Of a stretch of DNA of 54,330 bases, positions 9,248-17,819 are shown piece by piece. The stretch spans positions 1 through 54,330 of IMG/VR virus record IMGVR_UViG_3300044846_004207. One strand, 5' to 3'. The notes beneath the pieces were generated by a model. It ran no database searches and was not told where the DNA came from. It saw only the letters and a list, made by a program, of their open reading frames with translations. The translations under genes were made by a program, and so were the position numbers. This DNA comes from a virus. The stretch's first letter is position 1. Every line of letters begins with the position of its first letter.

Positions 9248-10011
9248 TGGAGCTAATAACTGGAAATAAATTTAAAAGAAGTTGTCATTACTCATATGAT
9301 GAATTTGGTTTTGTTGTACAATCTGAACCAAGAGAGAATGAAATTTTAAAAGTATTTGTTAAAATTGACTACGTTCATAAATTTTTTATGAATCCACCGT
9401 CTATACCTTTTATATTAGTAACCCACAATGGTGACTTACCGGTTGATGGTAATTATTTACAGTATATGGATAATCCAAATTTAATAAAATGGTACGGACA
9501 AAATATTATGGTAATTCACCCAAAATTGCAATCGATACCAATAGGAATTGCAAATGAAAAATGGGATCATGGTAATGAATCGATATTTTTTGATGTTATG
9601 AATCAAAAAATTAAAAAAGAACGATTACTTTACGTTAATTTTGATATTAACACAAACAGAAATGAACGCAATTACTGTATATCAGAATTGAACAAAAAAG
9701 GTTTACAAATGGGCAGTAAGTTACCATTTAAACAATATTTAGAAGAAGTTGCAAAAAGTTATTTTGTCGTTTCACCAAATGGTAATGGTGTAGATTGTCA
9801 TAAAACATGGGAAGCTTTGTATTTAAAAACAATTCCTATCGTAACAAAATCAATTAATGTCGACTATTATAAAAAATTACCTATAATTGTAATAGATAAT
9901 TGGTTAAACTTTGATTTTAACATGTTTAATATTGATTTATATGAAAAAACATGGAAAAATTTTAATATAAATAATTTATGTTTTAAAAAACATGAAAAGT
10001 TAATAAAATAG
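9247..10011 (+). CDS. Exostosin/GT47-like glycosyltransferase
   Basis: A 254-residue protein whose C-terminal half contains SYFVVSPNGNGVDCHKTWEA followed by LYLKTIPIVTKS. This resembles the nucleotide-sugar-binding segment of exostosin-like GT-B transferases (S/P-x-G-x-G-x-D-x-x-R/K-x-x-E-A). The N-terminal half includes LVTHNGDLPVDG, a probable acceptor-side loop. Bacterial relatives occur in capsule and O-antigen clusters. It sits between two GT-A-type genes in the operon with gaps below 10 nt. Assignment rests on motif similarity only. Confidence 0.5.
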   Translation: MELITGNKFKRSCHYSYDEFGFVVQSEPRENEILKVFVKIDYVHKFFMNPPSIPFILVTHNGDLPVDGNYLQYMDNPNLIKWYGQNIMVIHPKLQSIPIGIANEKWDHGNESIFFDVMNQKIKKERLLYVNFDINTNRNERNYCISELNKKGLQMGSKLPFKQYLEEVAKSYFVVSPNGNGVDCHKTWEALYLKTIPIVTKSINVDYYKKLPIIVIDNWLNFDFNMFNIDLYEKTWKNFNINNLCFKKHEKLIK

Positions 10012-10017
10012 TGTATA

Positions 10018-10662
10018 ATGATTAATTTGTATTATAATTATTATCGTTCAGATAACGAAAAAAGAATGAAAGAATTAGATTTTTGTTTGCTAAAAACAAT
10101 AGAAAATAAATTTATAGACAATGTTTTTGTAATCATTTCTAAATCTGATTTACTTAACTTTAAATTAGATAATAAAAAAATAACTATTGTTGAAATAGAA
10201 AACAGACCAACGTATAACTTTGTAATCGAATTAATCAATAAAACAACAAATAATGAAGATATAAATGTTATCATAAATTCAGATTGCTTTATTGATGAAT
10301 CAACAACAAATCTAATACAAAAAATAAACATTGATGAAATGTGGTGTATGAACAAATATGACATTATTGACGATTACTTTAATTTAAAATTTCATGGAGA
10401 TTCATCCTCACAAGACTGTTGGATTTTTAAAGGATTTTCAAAAAAAATAGAAAACATAAACTTTAATTTTGGTACGCCTGGTTGTGATAATAGGTTTGCA
10501 CATGAATCTAAATCTGCTGGTTATACTTTAAAAAACCCATCAATAGATATAAAAATATTACATTATCATTTAAGTCAAATAAGAACTTGTCCACATATTG
10601 ATTGGGATAAGCACAGAATAAATGGTGATTATGAATTTGTGACACCAGAAAAAATACTTTGA
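10018..10662 (+). CDS. Putative glycosyltransferase of unknown family
   Basis: A 214-residue protein that starts INLYYNYYRSDNEKRMKELD and contains VIINSDCFID (a possible DXD-type site near residue 88), SQDCWIFKG, FGTPGCDNRFAHE and a C-terminal ILHYHLSQIR. The order acidic motif, QDxW, GxPGxDN and HxH resembles GT-A proteins of surface-polysaccharide loci, but I cannot name a characterised family. It lies between other transferase genes with 6-7 nt gaps. Confidence 0.45.
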   Translation: MINLYYNYYRSDNEKRMKELDFCLLKTIENKFIDNVFVIISKSDLLNFKLDNKKITIVEIENRPTYNFVIELINKTTNNEDINVIINSDCFIDESTTNLIQKINIDEMWCMNKYDIIDDYFNLKFHGDSSSQDCWIFKGFSKKIENINFNFGTPGCDNRFAHESKSAGYTLKNPSIDIKILHYHLSQIRTCPHIDWDKHRINGDYEFVTPEKIL

Positions 10663-10669
10663 AAATAAC

Positions 10670-11314
10670 ATGAAAATTATTACATTTTATTCGGATTCTC
10701 ATTATGAGATGTATAATGATTATTTTTTATCTTCATACAATAAACATTTATCAGAACATAAATTAATAGCAAAAAAAATAGAACAGGTATCTCCAACTGG
10801 AGAATATGAATCTACCGGTTTTGACTATGCTATGCTTGAAAAAATAAATTTAATAATTGAAAATATTGATGTAAATGATGGAACCCCATTTGTTTATTCA
10901 GATTGCGACATACAATTTTTTGGTAATATTGATGTTGATATGGGTGATAACGACATTTTATTTCAAAATGATTTTAATAGTTACTGTGCAGGTTTTTTTA
11001 TTGCTAAACAAAGTAAAAAAGTTTTAGATTTTTTTATTGATGTTAAAGAAAGGTTTATCAAATCTATGAACGGTAAAATACATGATCAAGTTGTTATTAA
11101 TCTTATGTTTTCAGAGGGATATAATAAGATAAAAAAAGACTTATTACCTAATAATAAATTTTGGACGGTTGCTTTTTTAACGAATGGTCATCATTGGAAC
11201 GGACAAGATGTAAACGTTCCAAAAGAAATAGTGATGCATCATGCCAATTTTACTATTGGTATTAAAAATAAACTTAACCTATTGAAATTAGTGAAAGAAA
11301 AAAATGGAAAATAA
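10670..11314 (+). CDS. Nucleotide-diphospho-sugar transferase-like protein
   Basis: A 214-residue protein resembling the GT77-like nucleotide-diphospho-sugar transferase family. FVYSDCDIQFFG near residue 77 is the DXD motif, followed by FNSYCAGFFIAK and KIHDQVVINLMF, which correspond to the family's conserved NAGfmiar and DQ blocks; the C-terminal VMHHANFTIG supplies the usual metal-binding histidine. Its end overlaps the next gene by 11 nt. Sugar specificity is unknown. Confidence 0.62.
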   Translation: MKIITFYSDSHYEMYNDYFLSSYNKHLSEHKLIAKKIEQVSPTGEYESTGFDYAMLEKINLIIENIDVNDGTPFVYSDCDIQFFGNIDVDMGDNDILFQNDFNSYCAGFFIAKQSKKVLDFFIDVKERFIKSMNGKIHDQVVINLMFSEGYNKIKKDLLPNNKFWTVAFLTNGHHWNGQDVNVPKEIVMHHANFTIGIKNKLNLLKLVKEKNGK

Positions 11315-11831
11315 AATATCTTTAGACACTGAAAGAATGAAAGGTTTTGGAAATTACATTGTTGATAATTTTGAAGTAAACTACTTATTTGGTTTGAATG
11401 ACTTATGTGAAAAATATGTTAAAAAAAATTTTAAGATATTAGAACTTGGTTCAAACGAAGGTGTCAGCGCTAGACTATTTTCTTACTTTGCCGAAAAAGT
11501 TGTTTGTGTAGATTTAAATAAAACTAAATCGATGGATAAAGCAGTATCGAAACATAATAATATCATTTTTTACCATACATCATTTAAAAATTTTTTAGAA
11601 AATGATAAAAATAATGAATACGATTTAATTTACATTGATGGTGATCATGATTTCAAAAATGTAAATGAAGACATAGAATTTTTTAAAAGTAAAGTAAAAA
11701 AGGGTGGATACATATCTGGACACGATTGTAACTCAGAAACACCAGACGTTAGATTAGCAATTGAAACCCATTTTCCAAATGAGGAAATAATCTTGTTTTC
11801 AGATAGCTCTTGGTTAATTAAAATAACATAA
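11304..11831 (+). CDS. Class I SAM-dependent methyltransferase
   Basis: A 175-residue methyltransferase of the Methyltransf_24 type. Motif I is LELGSNEGVSARL, the ribose-binding acidic residue is in VVCVDLN, and YDLIYIDGDHDFKNVNEDIE followed by VKKGGYISGHD is the characteristic IDGDHxYxxVxxD region that binds metal in related O-methyltransferases. It probably methylates a hydroxyl on a sugar of the glycan. It starts inside the preceding transferase gene, in a run of three adjacent methyltransferase genes. Confidence 0.72.
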   Translation: MENKISLDTERMKGFGNYIVDNFEVNYLFGLNDLCEKYVKKNFKILELGSNEGVSARLFSYFAEKVVCVDLNKTKSMDKAVSKHNNIIFYHTSFKNFLENDKNNEYDLIYIDGDHDFKNVNEDIEFFKSKVKKGGYISGHDCNSETPDVRLAIETHFPNEEIILFSDSSWLIKIT

Positions 11832-11848
11832 TAATAAAAATAATAAAA

Positions 11849-12418
11849 ATGTACGGAACAGAAAACAAAAAACATTTAGGTGGTTATATAATAAACTTAA
11901 CAGATCATGGAGATCCTAATTCATATTCTACGGAAGTATGGGATTGGATGATTAATAACGGTATAAAATCGATAATAGATGTTGGTTGTGGGGAAGGGCA
12001 TTCAACAAAATATTTTTTAGATAGAGGTGTCGACGCTATAGGGGTAGAAGGGGGTGAAAACGCATATAACAACAGTCCTGTCAAAAATAATTTGGTGTTA
12101 CATGATTACGTTGATGCTCCTTTTATACCAAAAAAAAAATATGATGCAGTTTGGTCTTGTGAATTTGTAGAACATGTTGAAGAAGTTTTTTCTGAAAACT
12201 TTTTAAAAACTTTCGATTTTGCCGATAAAATTTTTATGACACATGCGGTTGTTGGACAAGAAGGGTATCATCATGTAAATTGTCAGAACACAGAATATTG
12301 GATTGAAAAAATAGAAAAAAGAGGTTATAAGTATAACAATGATTTATCTATATATTTAAGAACCTTGACTGATAAAATACATGTGAAAAACACATTATTA
12401 GTGTTTGAAAAAATATGA
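11849..12418 (+). CDS. Class I SAM-dependent methyltransferase
   Basis: A 189-residue methyltransferase. Motif I is IIDVGCGEGHST near residue 38 and the acidic loop is AIGVEGG. YDAVWSCEFVEHVEE is the post-motif II block seen in Methyltransf_23/25 proteins. Substrate unknown; the neighbourhood suggests a sugar or sugar-linked group. Its end overlaps the TylF-like gene by 14 nt. The 17 nt in front of its ATG are A/T only with no Shine-Dalgarno sequence, as usual for Bacteroidota. Confidence 0.7.
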   Translation: MYGTENKKHLGGYIINLTDHGDPNSYSTEVWDWMINNGIKSIIDVGCGEGHSTKYFLDRGVDAIGVEGGENAYNNSPVKNNLVLHDYVDAPFIPKKKYDAVWSCEFVEHVEEVFSENFLKTFDFADKIFMTHAVVGQEGYHHVNCQNTEYWIEKIEKRGYKYNNDLSIYLRTLTDKIHVKNTLLVFEKI

Positions 12419-13064
12419 TATGAAATTAGATGATTTTATTAACATAGTAAAACCATTCACTATGACATCAGTTGAAAGAATCACTGGATTATATTATTCG
12501 TTGGAACATATAAGAATAAATAAAATTGAAGGTGATTTTGTAGAATGTGGTGTTTGGAAAGGGGGAAATGTTTTGGGTATATTAGAATATTTAACCAAAC
12601 ACAATATGACAAAAAATAATGTTTGGTTATACGACACCTTTGAAGGTATGACAGCTCCTGAAGATATTGATGTAGACTCAAGTGGTAAAAAGGGTGATAT
12701 TAAATTAGAAGAAGTGTTATGTTATTCTTCATTAAAAGAAGTTAAAAATATTTTATCTGTTTCTAGTTATCCAAAAGATAAAATTAAATTTATAAAAGGA
12801 GATGTTTGTGAAACATTAAAAACAAACGTAAACGTTCCGAAAAATATAAGTTTATTAAGATTAGACACTGATTGGTATAAATCAACAAAAAAAGAGTTAG
12901 AAGTATTATATCCACTATTGTCCTCAAAAGGAGTTCTAATTGTAGATGACTATGGACATTGGAAAGGTTCAAAAATGGCTGTTGACGAATATTTTAATAA
13001 TCTTAATTTGGATGTTGAAATACATAAACTTGACTATACTGGTATTAAAATAATTAAAGATTAA
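12405..13064 (+). CDS. TylF/MycF-like O-methyltransferase
   Basis: A 219-residue protein of the TylF/MycF macrocin O-methyltransferase family, members of which methylate sugar hydroxyls. Visible family blocks are TSVERITGLYYSLEHI, GDFVECGVWKGGNVLG (motif I), LYDTFEGMTAPE, ISLLRLDTDWYKSTKKELE and GVLIVDDYGHWKGSKMAVD; the Asp residues in LDTDWY and VDDYGHW are the expected metal ligands. An alternative start at 12420 (MKLDDF) is possible. It is the third methyltransferase in a row. Confidence 0.82.
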   Translation: MKKYDMKLDDFINIVKPFTMTSVERITGLYYSLEHIRINKIEGDFVECGVWKGGNVLGILEYLTKHNMTKNNVWLYDTFEGMTAPEDIDVDSSGKKGDIKLEEVLCYSSLKEVKNILSVSSYPKDKIKFIKGDVCETLKTNVNVPKNISLLRLDTDWYKSTKKELEVLYPLLSSKGVLIVDDYGHWKGSKMAVDEYFNNLNLDVEIHKLDYTGIKIIKD

Positions 13065-13071
13065 TAAAATT

Positions 13072-13836
13072 ATGGGTGTAAGTATTGATAATTGGTTTGG
13101 TAGATTAGGTAATAATATTATACAACTAACCTCCGCTTTAAGCTTTTGTGAAAAGAATAAAACTAATTTAACAATACCAAAACATGATGTAATAACAAAA
13201 ACAGAAATAGATTTAAACGGTGAAAACAATTTAACGTACTCAAATTTATTTTGGGGTGATTATGTTTCAGATGATGAAAGACGAAAACTAGCTAAAAAAT
13301 ATATATTACCAATACTTAAACACAAAAACATTAATTTAACAGACAAAGATTTAATAATACATCTTAGGGGTGGTGATATCTTTAGCCATAACCCACCTAA
13401 AAATTATGTGCAAGCCCCCATATCGTATGTTGAAAAAATAATACAAACAGAAAACCCAAAAAATATAATAATAGTTTATGAAGATTTTTCAAACCCAAGT
13501 GTTAATTATCTAATAAATAATTATAAAAATATTGTTTTGGTTAATAATTTAATAGAAGGGATAAGTTATATTTTATCTGCAAAAAAAATAGTTATAACTG
13601 GAGTCGGAACATTTGCTAGAAGTTTGGTAATGTGTTCTAACAATATTGAAAAAGTTTTCGTACCATCTTTTTTAAAAAAAGATAATAATAATGATAACAC
13701 TCTTTATGATTATGATTGTTGTGTTGATTATTCAGATTTAGAAATAATAAAAATTAATATACCAAACTACTTAACAACCAATAGCTGGGAATGGAATAAT
13801 GAAATAAAAAATTTATATGTAACACATAAATTATAA
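13072..13836 (+). CDS. Divergent GT11/O-fucosyltransferase-like protein
   Basis: A 254-residue protein with FGRLGNNIIQLTSAL near its N-terminus, equivalent to the GGLGNQ block of GT11, and LIIHLRGGDIF, equivalent to the HxRRGDY donor-binding block, although one Arg is replaced by Gly. The C-terminal VGTFARSLVMCS aligns in position with the NSSFSWWG region. This looks like a distant fucosyltransferase or a relative with altered specificity. It is followed by a 31-nt AT-rich gap and then the GDP-fucose pathway genes. Confidence 0.6.
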   Translation: MGVSIDNWFGRLGNNIIQLTSALSFCEKNKTNLTIPKHDVITKTEIDLNGENNLTYSNLFWGDYVSDDERRKLAKKYILPILKHKNINLTDKDLIIHLRGGDIFSHNPPKNYVQAPISYVEKIIQTENPKNIIIVYEDFSNPSVNYLINNYKNIVLVNNLIEGISYILSAKKIVITGVGTFARSLVMCSNNIEKVFVPSFLKKDNNNDNTLYDYDCCVDYSDLEIIKINIPNYLTTNSWEWNNEIKNLYVTHKL

Positions 13837-13867
13837 TAATTGATAACATTAAATTAAAAAATATATA

Positions 13868-14845
13868 ATGAAAAAAGCACTTATTACAGGAATTAATGGT
13901 CAAGATGGTTCCTACTTAGCCGAATTACTTTTAGATAAGGGATATGAGGTTTGGGGTACAGTAAAAAGAAATTCAGTATCAGAAACACAATCCAATAGAA
14001 TAGATCATTTAAGGGACTTTAATAAAGTAAATTTAGAATACGCCGATTTGACTGATATGGCATCTTTAATTAGAGTACTATCTTTAGTTCAACCAGACGA
14101 AGTGTATAATTTAGCAGCACAATCACACGTAAGAATATCTTTTGATCAACCAATTTATACCGCAAATGCAACAGGATTAGGTACGTTAAATTTATTAGAA
14201 GCAGTTAGGATGGTTTCACCACATTCCAAAATTTATCAAGCATCTTCATCAGAGATGTTTGGTAACAATATTGATATTGACAGTTACCAAAGAGAAACTA
14301 CCCCGATGAACCCTGTTTCTCCTTATGGTTGTGCCAAAGTATTTTCTTACAACATTTGTAAGAATTATAGAAATTCATACGGAATGAAAATTTGGAATGG
14401 TATTCTATTCAATCACGAATCACCAAGAAGAGGGACAAATTTTGTAACTAACAAAGTTGTTAAATCCGCTGTCAGAATCAAGTTAGGGTTACAAGATAAA
14501 CTACATTTAGGAAATCTTGACGCAACAAGAGATTGGGGGCACGCAAAAGATTATGTTAAGGCAATGTGGATGATGCTACAAACAGATACACCTGATGATT
14601 ACGTTTGTGCAACAGGAATATCACATTCGGTTAAAGATTTATGTGAATACACATTTACAAAATTAAATTTAGATTTTAAAGAATTTGTTGTTGTAGATGA
14701 AAAACATTTCAGACCCGAAGAATTACACGATTTAAAAGGTGACTCGTCAAAATTAAAAAATAAATTAGGTTGGATTCCTGAATACACATTTGAATCAATG
14801 TTAGACGAAATGATTCAATATTGGTTAGATTATTATGGAAAGTAA
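13868..14845 (+). CDS. gmd: GDP-mannose 4,6-dehydratase
   Basis: A 325-residue short-chain dehydrogenase/reductase that converts GDP-D-mannose to GDP-4-keto-6-deoxymannose, the first step to GDP-L-fucose. The NADP-binding motif is TGINGQDGSYLAE, followed by the family blocks NLAAQSHVRISFDQP, QASSSEMFG, SPYGCAKV (catalytic Tyr and Lys), FNHESPRRGTNFVT and LGNLDATRDWGHAKDYV. All are nearly canonical. It is slightly shorter than the Escherichia coli enzyme (373 residues). It overlaps the next gene, GDP-fucose synthase, by 11 nt. Confidence 0.95.
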   Translation: MKKALITGINGQDGSYLAELLLDKGYEVWGTVKRNSVSETQSNRIDHLRDFNKVNLEYADLTDMASLIRVLSLVQPDEVYNLAAQSHVRISFDQPIYTANATGLGTLNLLEAVRMVSPHSKIYQASSSEMFGNNIDIDSYQRETTPMNPVSPYGCAKVFSYNICKNYRNSYGMKIWNGILFNHESPRRGTNFVTNKVVKSAVRIKLGLQDKLHLGNLDATRDWGHAKDYVKAMWMMLQTDTPDDYVCATGISHSVKDLCEYTFTKLNLDFKEFVVVDEKHFRPEELHDLKGDSSKLKNKLGWIPEYTFESMLDEMIQYWLDYYGK

Positions 14846-15746
14846 GGTATTAATCACGGGCGGTAATGGTTTAGTTGGTTCCGAATTTAAAGGAGATATT
14901 TATTTCAAACCTACTTCTAAACAATTTGATTTGATTGATAAAAATCAAACATATAGTTTATTATTAAAAAATTTTGATAGTGTTATACATTGTGCGGCTA
15001 AAGTTGGTGGTATTGGTGGGAATATGAATTTTAAAGGAGAATTCTTTTATGATAATATAATGATGAACACAAATATTATTGAGGGATCAAGATTAACAGG
15101 TGTTAAGAATTTAGTTTGTTTTTTATCCACTTGTATCTTTCCTGATAATGTTGAATACCCGTTAACAGAACCAAAAATTCATTTAGGTCCTCCACATTTT
15201 TCAAATGATGCGTATGCTTACGCCAAAAGAATGGCTGATGTACAAATAAGAGCATATAAAGAGCAGTACGGTTTAAATTATAAATCGGTTATCCCAACTA
15301 ACATATACGGACCAAATGATAACTACAATTTAAAAAACGGACACGTAATACCTTCTTTGATACATAAATGTTACTTAGCAAGAGAAAATAAAACCGACTT
15401 TATTGTGTGGGGTAGCGGTAACCCAATGAGGGAGTTCATTTTTAGTAGAGACGTAGCAAAACTAACGGAATGGGTATTACATAATTACAACGAAAGTGAA
15501 CCAATAATACTATCAACGTCGGATGAAATATCAATAAAAGATGTGGTTGAAGTAATAATAGAGTTAATGAATTTTAAAGGTAACGTAACTTTTGACACCT
15601 CAAAACCTGACGGACAATTCAGAAAACCATCAGATAATTCAAAAATAAAAACATATTTACCTGATTTTAAATTTACATCATTATATGATGGTTTGAAAGA
15701 AACTATTGAATTTTTTGAAACTAACTATAATTTTATAAGAAAATGA
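14835..15746 (+). CDS. fcl: GDP-L-fucose synthase
   Basis: A 303-residue epimerase/reductase that converts GDP-4-keto-6-deoxymannose to GDP-L-fucose. The sequence shows GGNGLVGS (NADP binding), HCAAKVGGIGGN, FLSTCIFP (catalytic Ser and Cys region), AYAYAKRMADVQ (catalytic Tyr and Lys) and IPTNIYGPNDNY, all diagnostic of the WcaG/Fcl family. Together with the dehydratase it completes GDP-fucose synthesis from host GDP-mannose. Its stop overlaps the ATG of the cytidylyltransferase gene. Confidence 0.94.
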   Translation: MESKVLITGGNGLVGSEFKGDIYFKPTSKQFDLIDKNQTYSLLLKNFDSVIHCAAKVGGIGGNMNFKGEFFYDNIMMNTNIIEGSRLTGVKNLVCFLSTCIFPDNVEYPLTEPKIHLGPPHFSNDAYAYAKRMADVQIRAYKEQYGLNYKSVIPTNIYGPNDNYNLKNGHVIPSLIHKCYLARENKTDFIVWGSGNPMREFIFSRDVAKLTEWVLHNYNESEPIILSTSDEISIKDVVEVIIELMNFKGNVTFDTSKPDGQFRKPSDNSKIKTYLPDFKFTSLYDGLKETIEFFETNYNFIRK

Positions 15747-16168
15747 AAAAATTAGTTGGTATAACTTGTAGTACTTTTGACTTGTTACATTCAGGACACA
15801 TTTTAATGTTAGAAGAATGTAAAAAACATTGTGACTATTTAATATGTGCACTTCAAAACGATCCAACAATAGATAGACAAAACAAAAACAAACCAGTACA
15901 AACTTTAGTCGAAAGATTTATACAATTAGATGCTGTTAAATACGTAGATAAAATAGTCCCTTATAATACAGAATCGGAATTAGAGGAAATATTTAAATCA
16001 TTTGACATAGATGTAAGAGTAATTGGTTTTGATTATTTCAATAAAGATTTTACCGCCAAACAAATTTGTATAGATAGAGGGATTAAAATTGTCTATAACA
16101 AAAGAGATCACAATTATTCTACAACAAATCTTAGAAAAAAAATACATAAAATAGAAAACAAATTATGA
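15743..16168 (+). CDS. Glycerol-3-phosphate cytidylyltransferase-like nucleotidyltransferase
   Basis: A 141-residue nucleotidyltransferase of the TagD/RfaE-C type. The HxGH motif is HSGH near residue 16 (FDLLHSGHILMLEECK), and the C-terminal YSTTNLRKKI is equivalent to the ISTTxxxxR/K block that binds the nucleotide phosphates. The family makes CDP- or ADP-activated polyols or heptoses; the length is that of CTP:glycerol-3-phosphate cytidylyltransferase. It would activate a further building block of the glycan. It ends the carbohydrate run and overlaps the PhoH gene by ATGA. Confidence 0.8.
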   Translation: MKKLVGITCSTFDLLHSGHILMLEECKKHCDYLICALQNDPTIDRQNKNKPVQTLVERFIQLDAVKYVDKIVPYNTESELEEIFKSFDIDVRVIGFDYFNKDFTAKQICIDRGIKIVYNKRDHNYSTTNLRKKIHKIENKL

Positions 16169-16902
16169 CAAGAAAAAAACCATTACCTCAAAATGAAGAA
16201 AGTGAAGTGAAACCATTTTCAAGAAAGGAATACATTAATTCTGTAATTAAGAAAAAACAAAAAAATAAATTTTTATCTCCTCATCAAGAAGAATATTATA
16301 ACATTTTAAAAGACAGTCAGATTACTATTTGTTCAGGTCCCGCAGGTGTAGGTAAGTCATATATAGCAATGAAAGCTGCTGTTGATTTGTTGATGGACTC
16401 AAGTAATTCGTATGAAAAAATAATTATTGTAAGACCTGCTGTGGAAGCAGAAGAAAAACTTGGTTCTCTTCCTGGAAATTTAGAAGAAAAATTAGACCCT
16501 TACATTTTTCCATCTTATTATCTATTAAATAAAATTATTGGAAAAGATGCTCGTGAAAAATTAAAAGACGCAGAAATTATCGAAGTATTTGCATTGGCAT
16601 ATATGAGAGGAATGAACATTGATAATTCTATTTTAATTTTTGAAGAAGCACAAAACGCAACACCAAATCAGATGAAATTACTATTGACAAGAATTGGTTA
16701 TAATAGTAAATTTTTTATATCTGGAGATTTAGAACAAACTGACAGATATAAGGACAAAAAACAGTCAGGTTTGTACGATGCTCTTCAAAGGTTTCAAAAT
16801 ATTAATGATATTGGTGTTTATGATTTCAGAAACGCTAAAAATGTTAGAAATCCTTTAATTGGTAAAATTCTTGAAAAATACGATGATGAGAATAGGAATT
16901 GA
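16165..16902 (+). CDS. PhoH-like ATPase
   Basis: A 245-residue P-loop protein of the PhoH family, common in large phages. Walker A is GPAGVGKS at 58-65 and Walker B is ILIFEEAQNATPNQMK, with the family blocks IIVRPAVEAEEKLG upstream and FISGDLEQTDR downstream. PhoH proteins are RNA-directed ATPases or helicase-like; the phage role is not established. The first 40 residues are a basic extension. The 3' end overlaps the next gene by 20 nt. Confidence 0.92.
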   Translation: MTRKKPLPQNEESEVKPFSRKEYINSVIKKKQKNKFLSPHQEEYYNILKDSQITICSGPAGVGKSYIAMKAAVDLLMDSSNSYEKIIIVRPAVEAEEKLGSLPGNLEEKLDPYIFPSYYLLNKIIGKDAREKLKDAEIIEVFALAYMRGMNIDNSILIFEEAQNATPNQMKLLLTRIGYNSKFFISGDLEQTDRYKDKKQSGLYDALQRFQNINDIGVYDFRNAKNVRNPLIGKILEKYDDENRN

Positions 16903-17536
16903 AGTTAATGGTGTTTTAAGAGATACTATCGGTAAGTTTAAACAATTGTATGAAAAACATATGATTGAAGAAAAAACAGATGATGGTGTGATTTCGTATG
17001 ATATTGATGAGTCAGGAAACACCACGCAAGTTTTACAGGAAGAAAATTTTACTTATGATATAATAAGTGATGTCACAACATTAGATTTGTCAAAACATTT
17101 TAAATTTAAAAACGAAGATGAGTTGTATTCTTTTATGTATGAAGATTTTGCAATGCAAATTTTTGGACATGCGGGTTCTACCGAAACATTTACATTCAAC
17201 GACTTAAACGAGTTTTATTTAAAAAATAGAGACAATTATGAAATTCTTATTGTGTCTGATGAAATTGGTAAATCAAAACCCGCCACGTTATTCTTTCTTT
17301 CAAAATTTGGATGTTTAATTGAAAAGATAAAATTTTACTCAAAATCAACAATTCAAGGTATGTGGGATGAAGTAGACATTTTACTTACAGCAAATCCTGA
17401 TTATATTACAAATAAACCAAAAGAAAAAACTATCGTAAAATTTACGACAGAATACAATAAAAATATCGAAACTGACTATGAAATTGACACATTAAAAGGG
17501 TTCGATGAAATAATACAAAAAATAACATTATGTTAA
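16883..17536 (+). CDS. HAD-superfamily-like protein with altered catalytic motif
   Basis: I place the start at ATG 16883 or 16886, because from there the protein opens MRIGIEVNGVLRDTIGKF, the position of HAD motif I; an upstream ATG at 16859 would lie deeper in phoH. In active HAD enzymes motif I is DxD(G), but here both aspartates are replaced (E-V-N). Downstream ILIVSDE resembles motif II, SKPATLFFLSK motif III, and VDILLTANPDY the motif IV region. The phage might have kept the fold as a regulatory or structural protein. Between motif I and motif II there is an acidic insertion of about 90 residues. Neighbours are PhoH and a small unknown gene. Confidence 0.55.
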   Translation: MMRIGIEVNGVLRDTIGKFKQLYEKHMIEEKTDDGVISYDIDESGNTTQVLQEENFTYDIISDVTTLDLSKHFKFKNEDELYSFMYEDFAMQIFGHAGSTETFTFNDLNEFYLKNRDNYEILIVSDEIGKSKPATLFFLSKFGCLIEKIKFYSKSTIQGMWDEVDILLTANPDYITNKPKEKTIVKFTTEYNKNIETDYEIDTLKGFDEIIQKITLC

Positions 17537-17814
17537 AATTTTTAGGAGAAAATTATTATTTAGACATCGATGAAATTGAAAAAAGAGTAAGTTTCGAAGG
17601 TTCATCAATCACTAACGAAAATAGTACTGGTGGTACAGAACAACAAATTAGTGTTACTCGATATGAAATTATCAAAAGTATGATAGACGTTATACTAACA
17701 GAAAGAGAAGATATAGATGAAGGTTTAGGTGCACACGCAGGTAAAGATTTATCTATTCCCTTTAAAATTGCTTTTAATACATTGTTAATAAACCGCATAA
17801 TTATAAATTTATAA
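17530..17814 (+). CDS. Conserved-looking small protein, function unknown
   Basis: A 94-residue protein beginning MLKFLGENYYLDIDEIEKRV, with a polar middle (NENSTGGTEQQ) and a C-terminal helix-rich segment ending NTLLINRIIINL. Start overlaps the previous stop by 7 nt and the next gene follows 5 nt after its stop, so it is part of the operon. I do not recognise a family. Confidence 0.6.
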   Translation: MLKFLGENYYLDIDEIEKRVSFEGSSITNENSTGGTEQQISVTRYEIIKSMIDVILTEREDIDEGLGAHAGKDLSIPFKIAFNTLLINRIIINL

Positions 17815-17819
17815 ATAAA

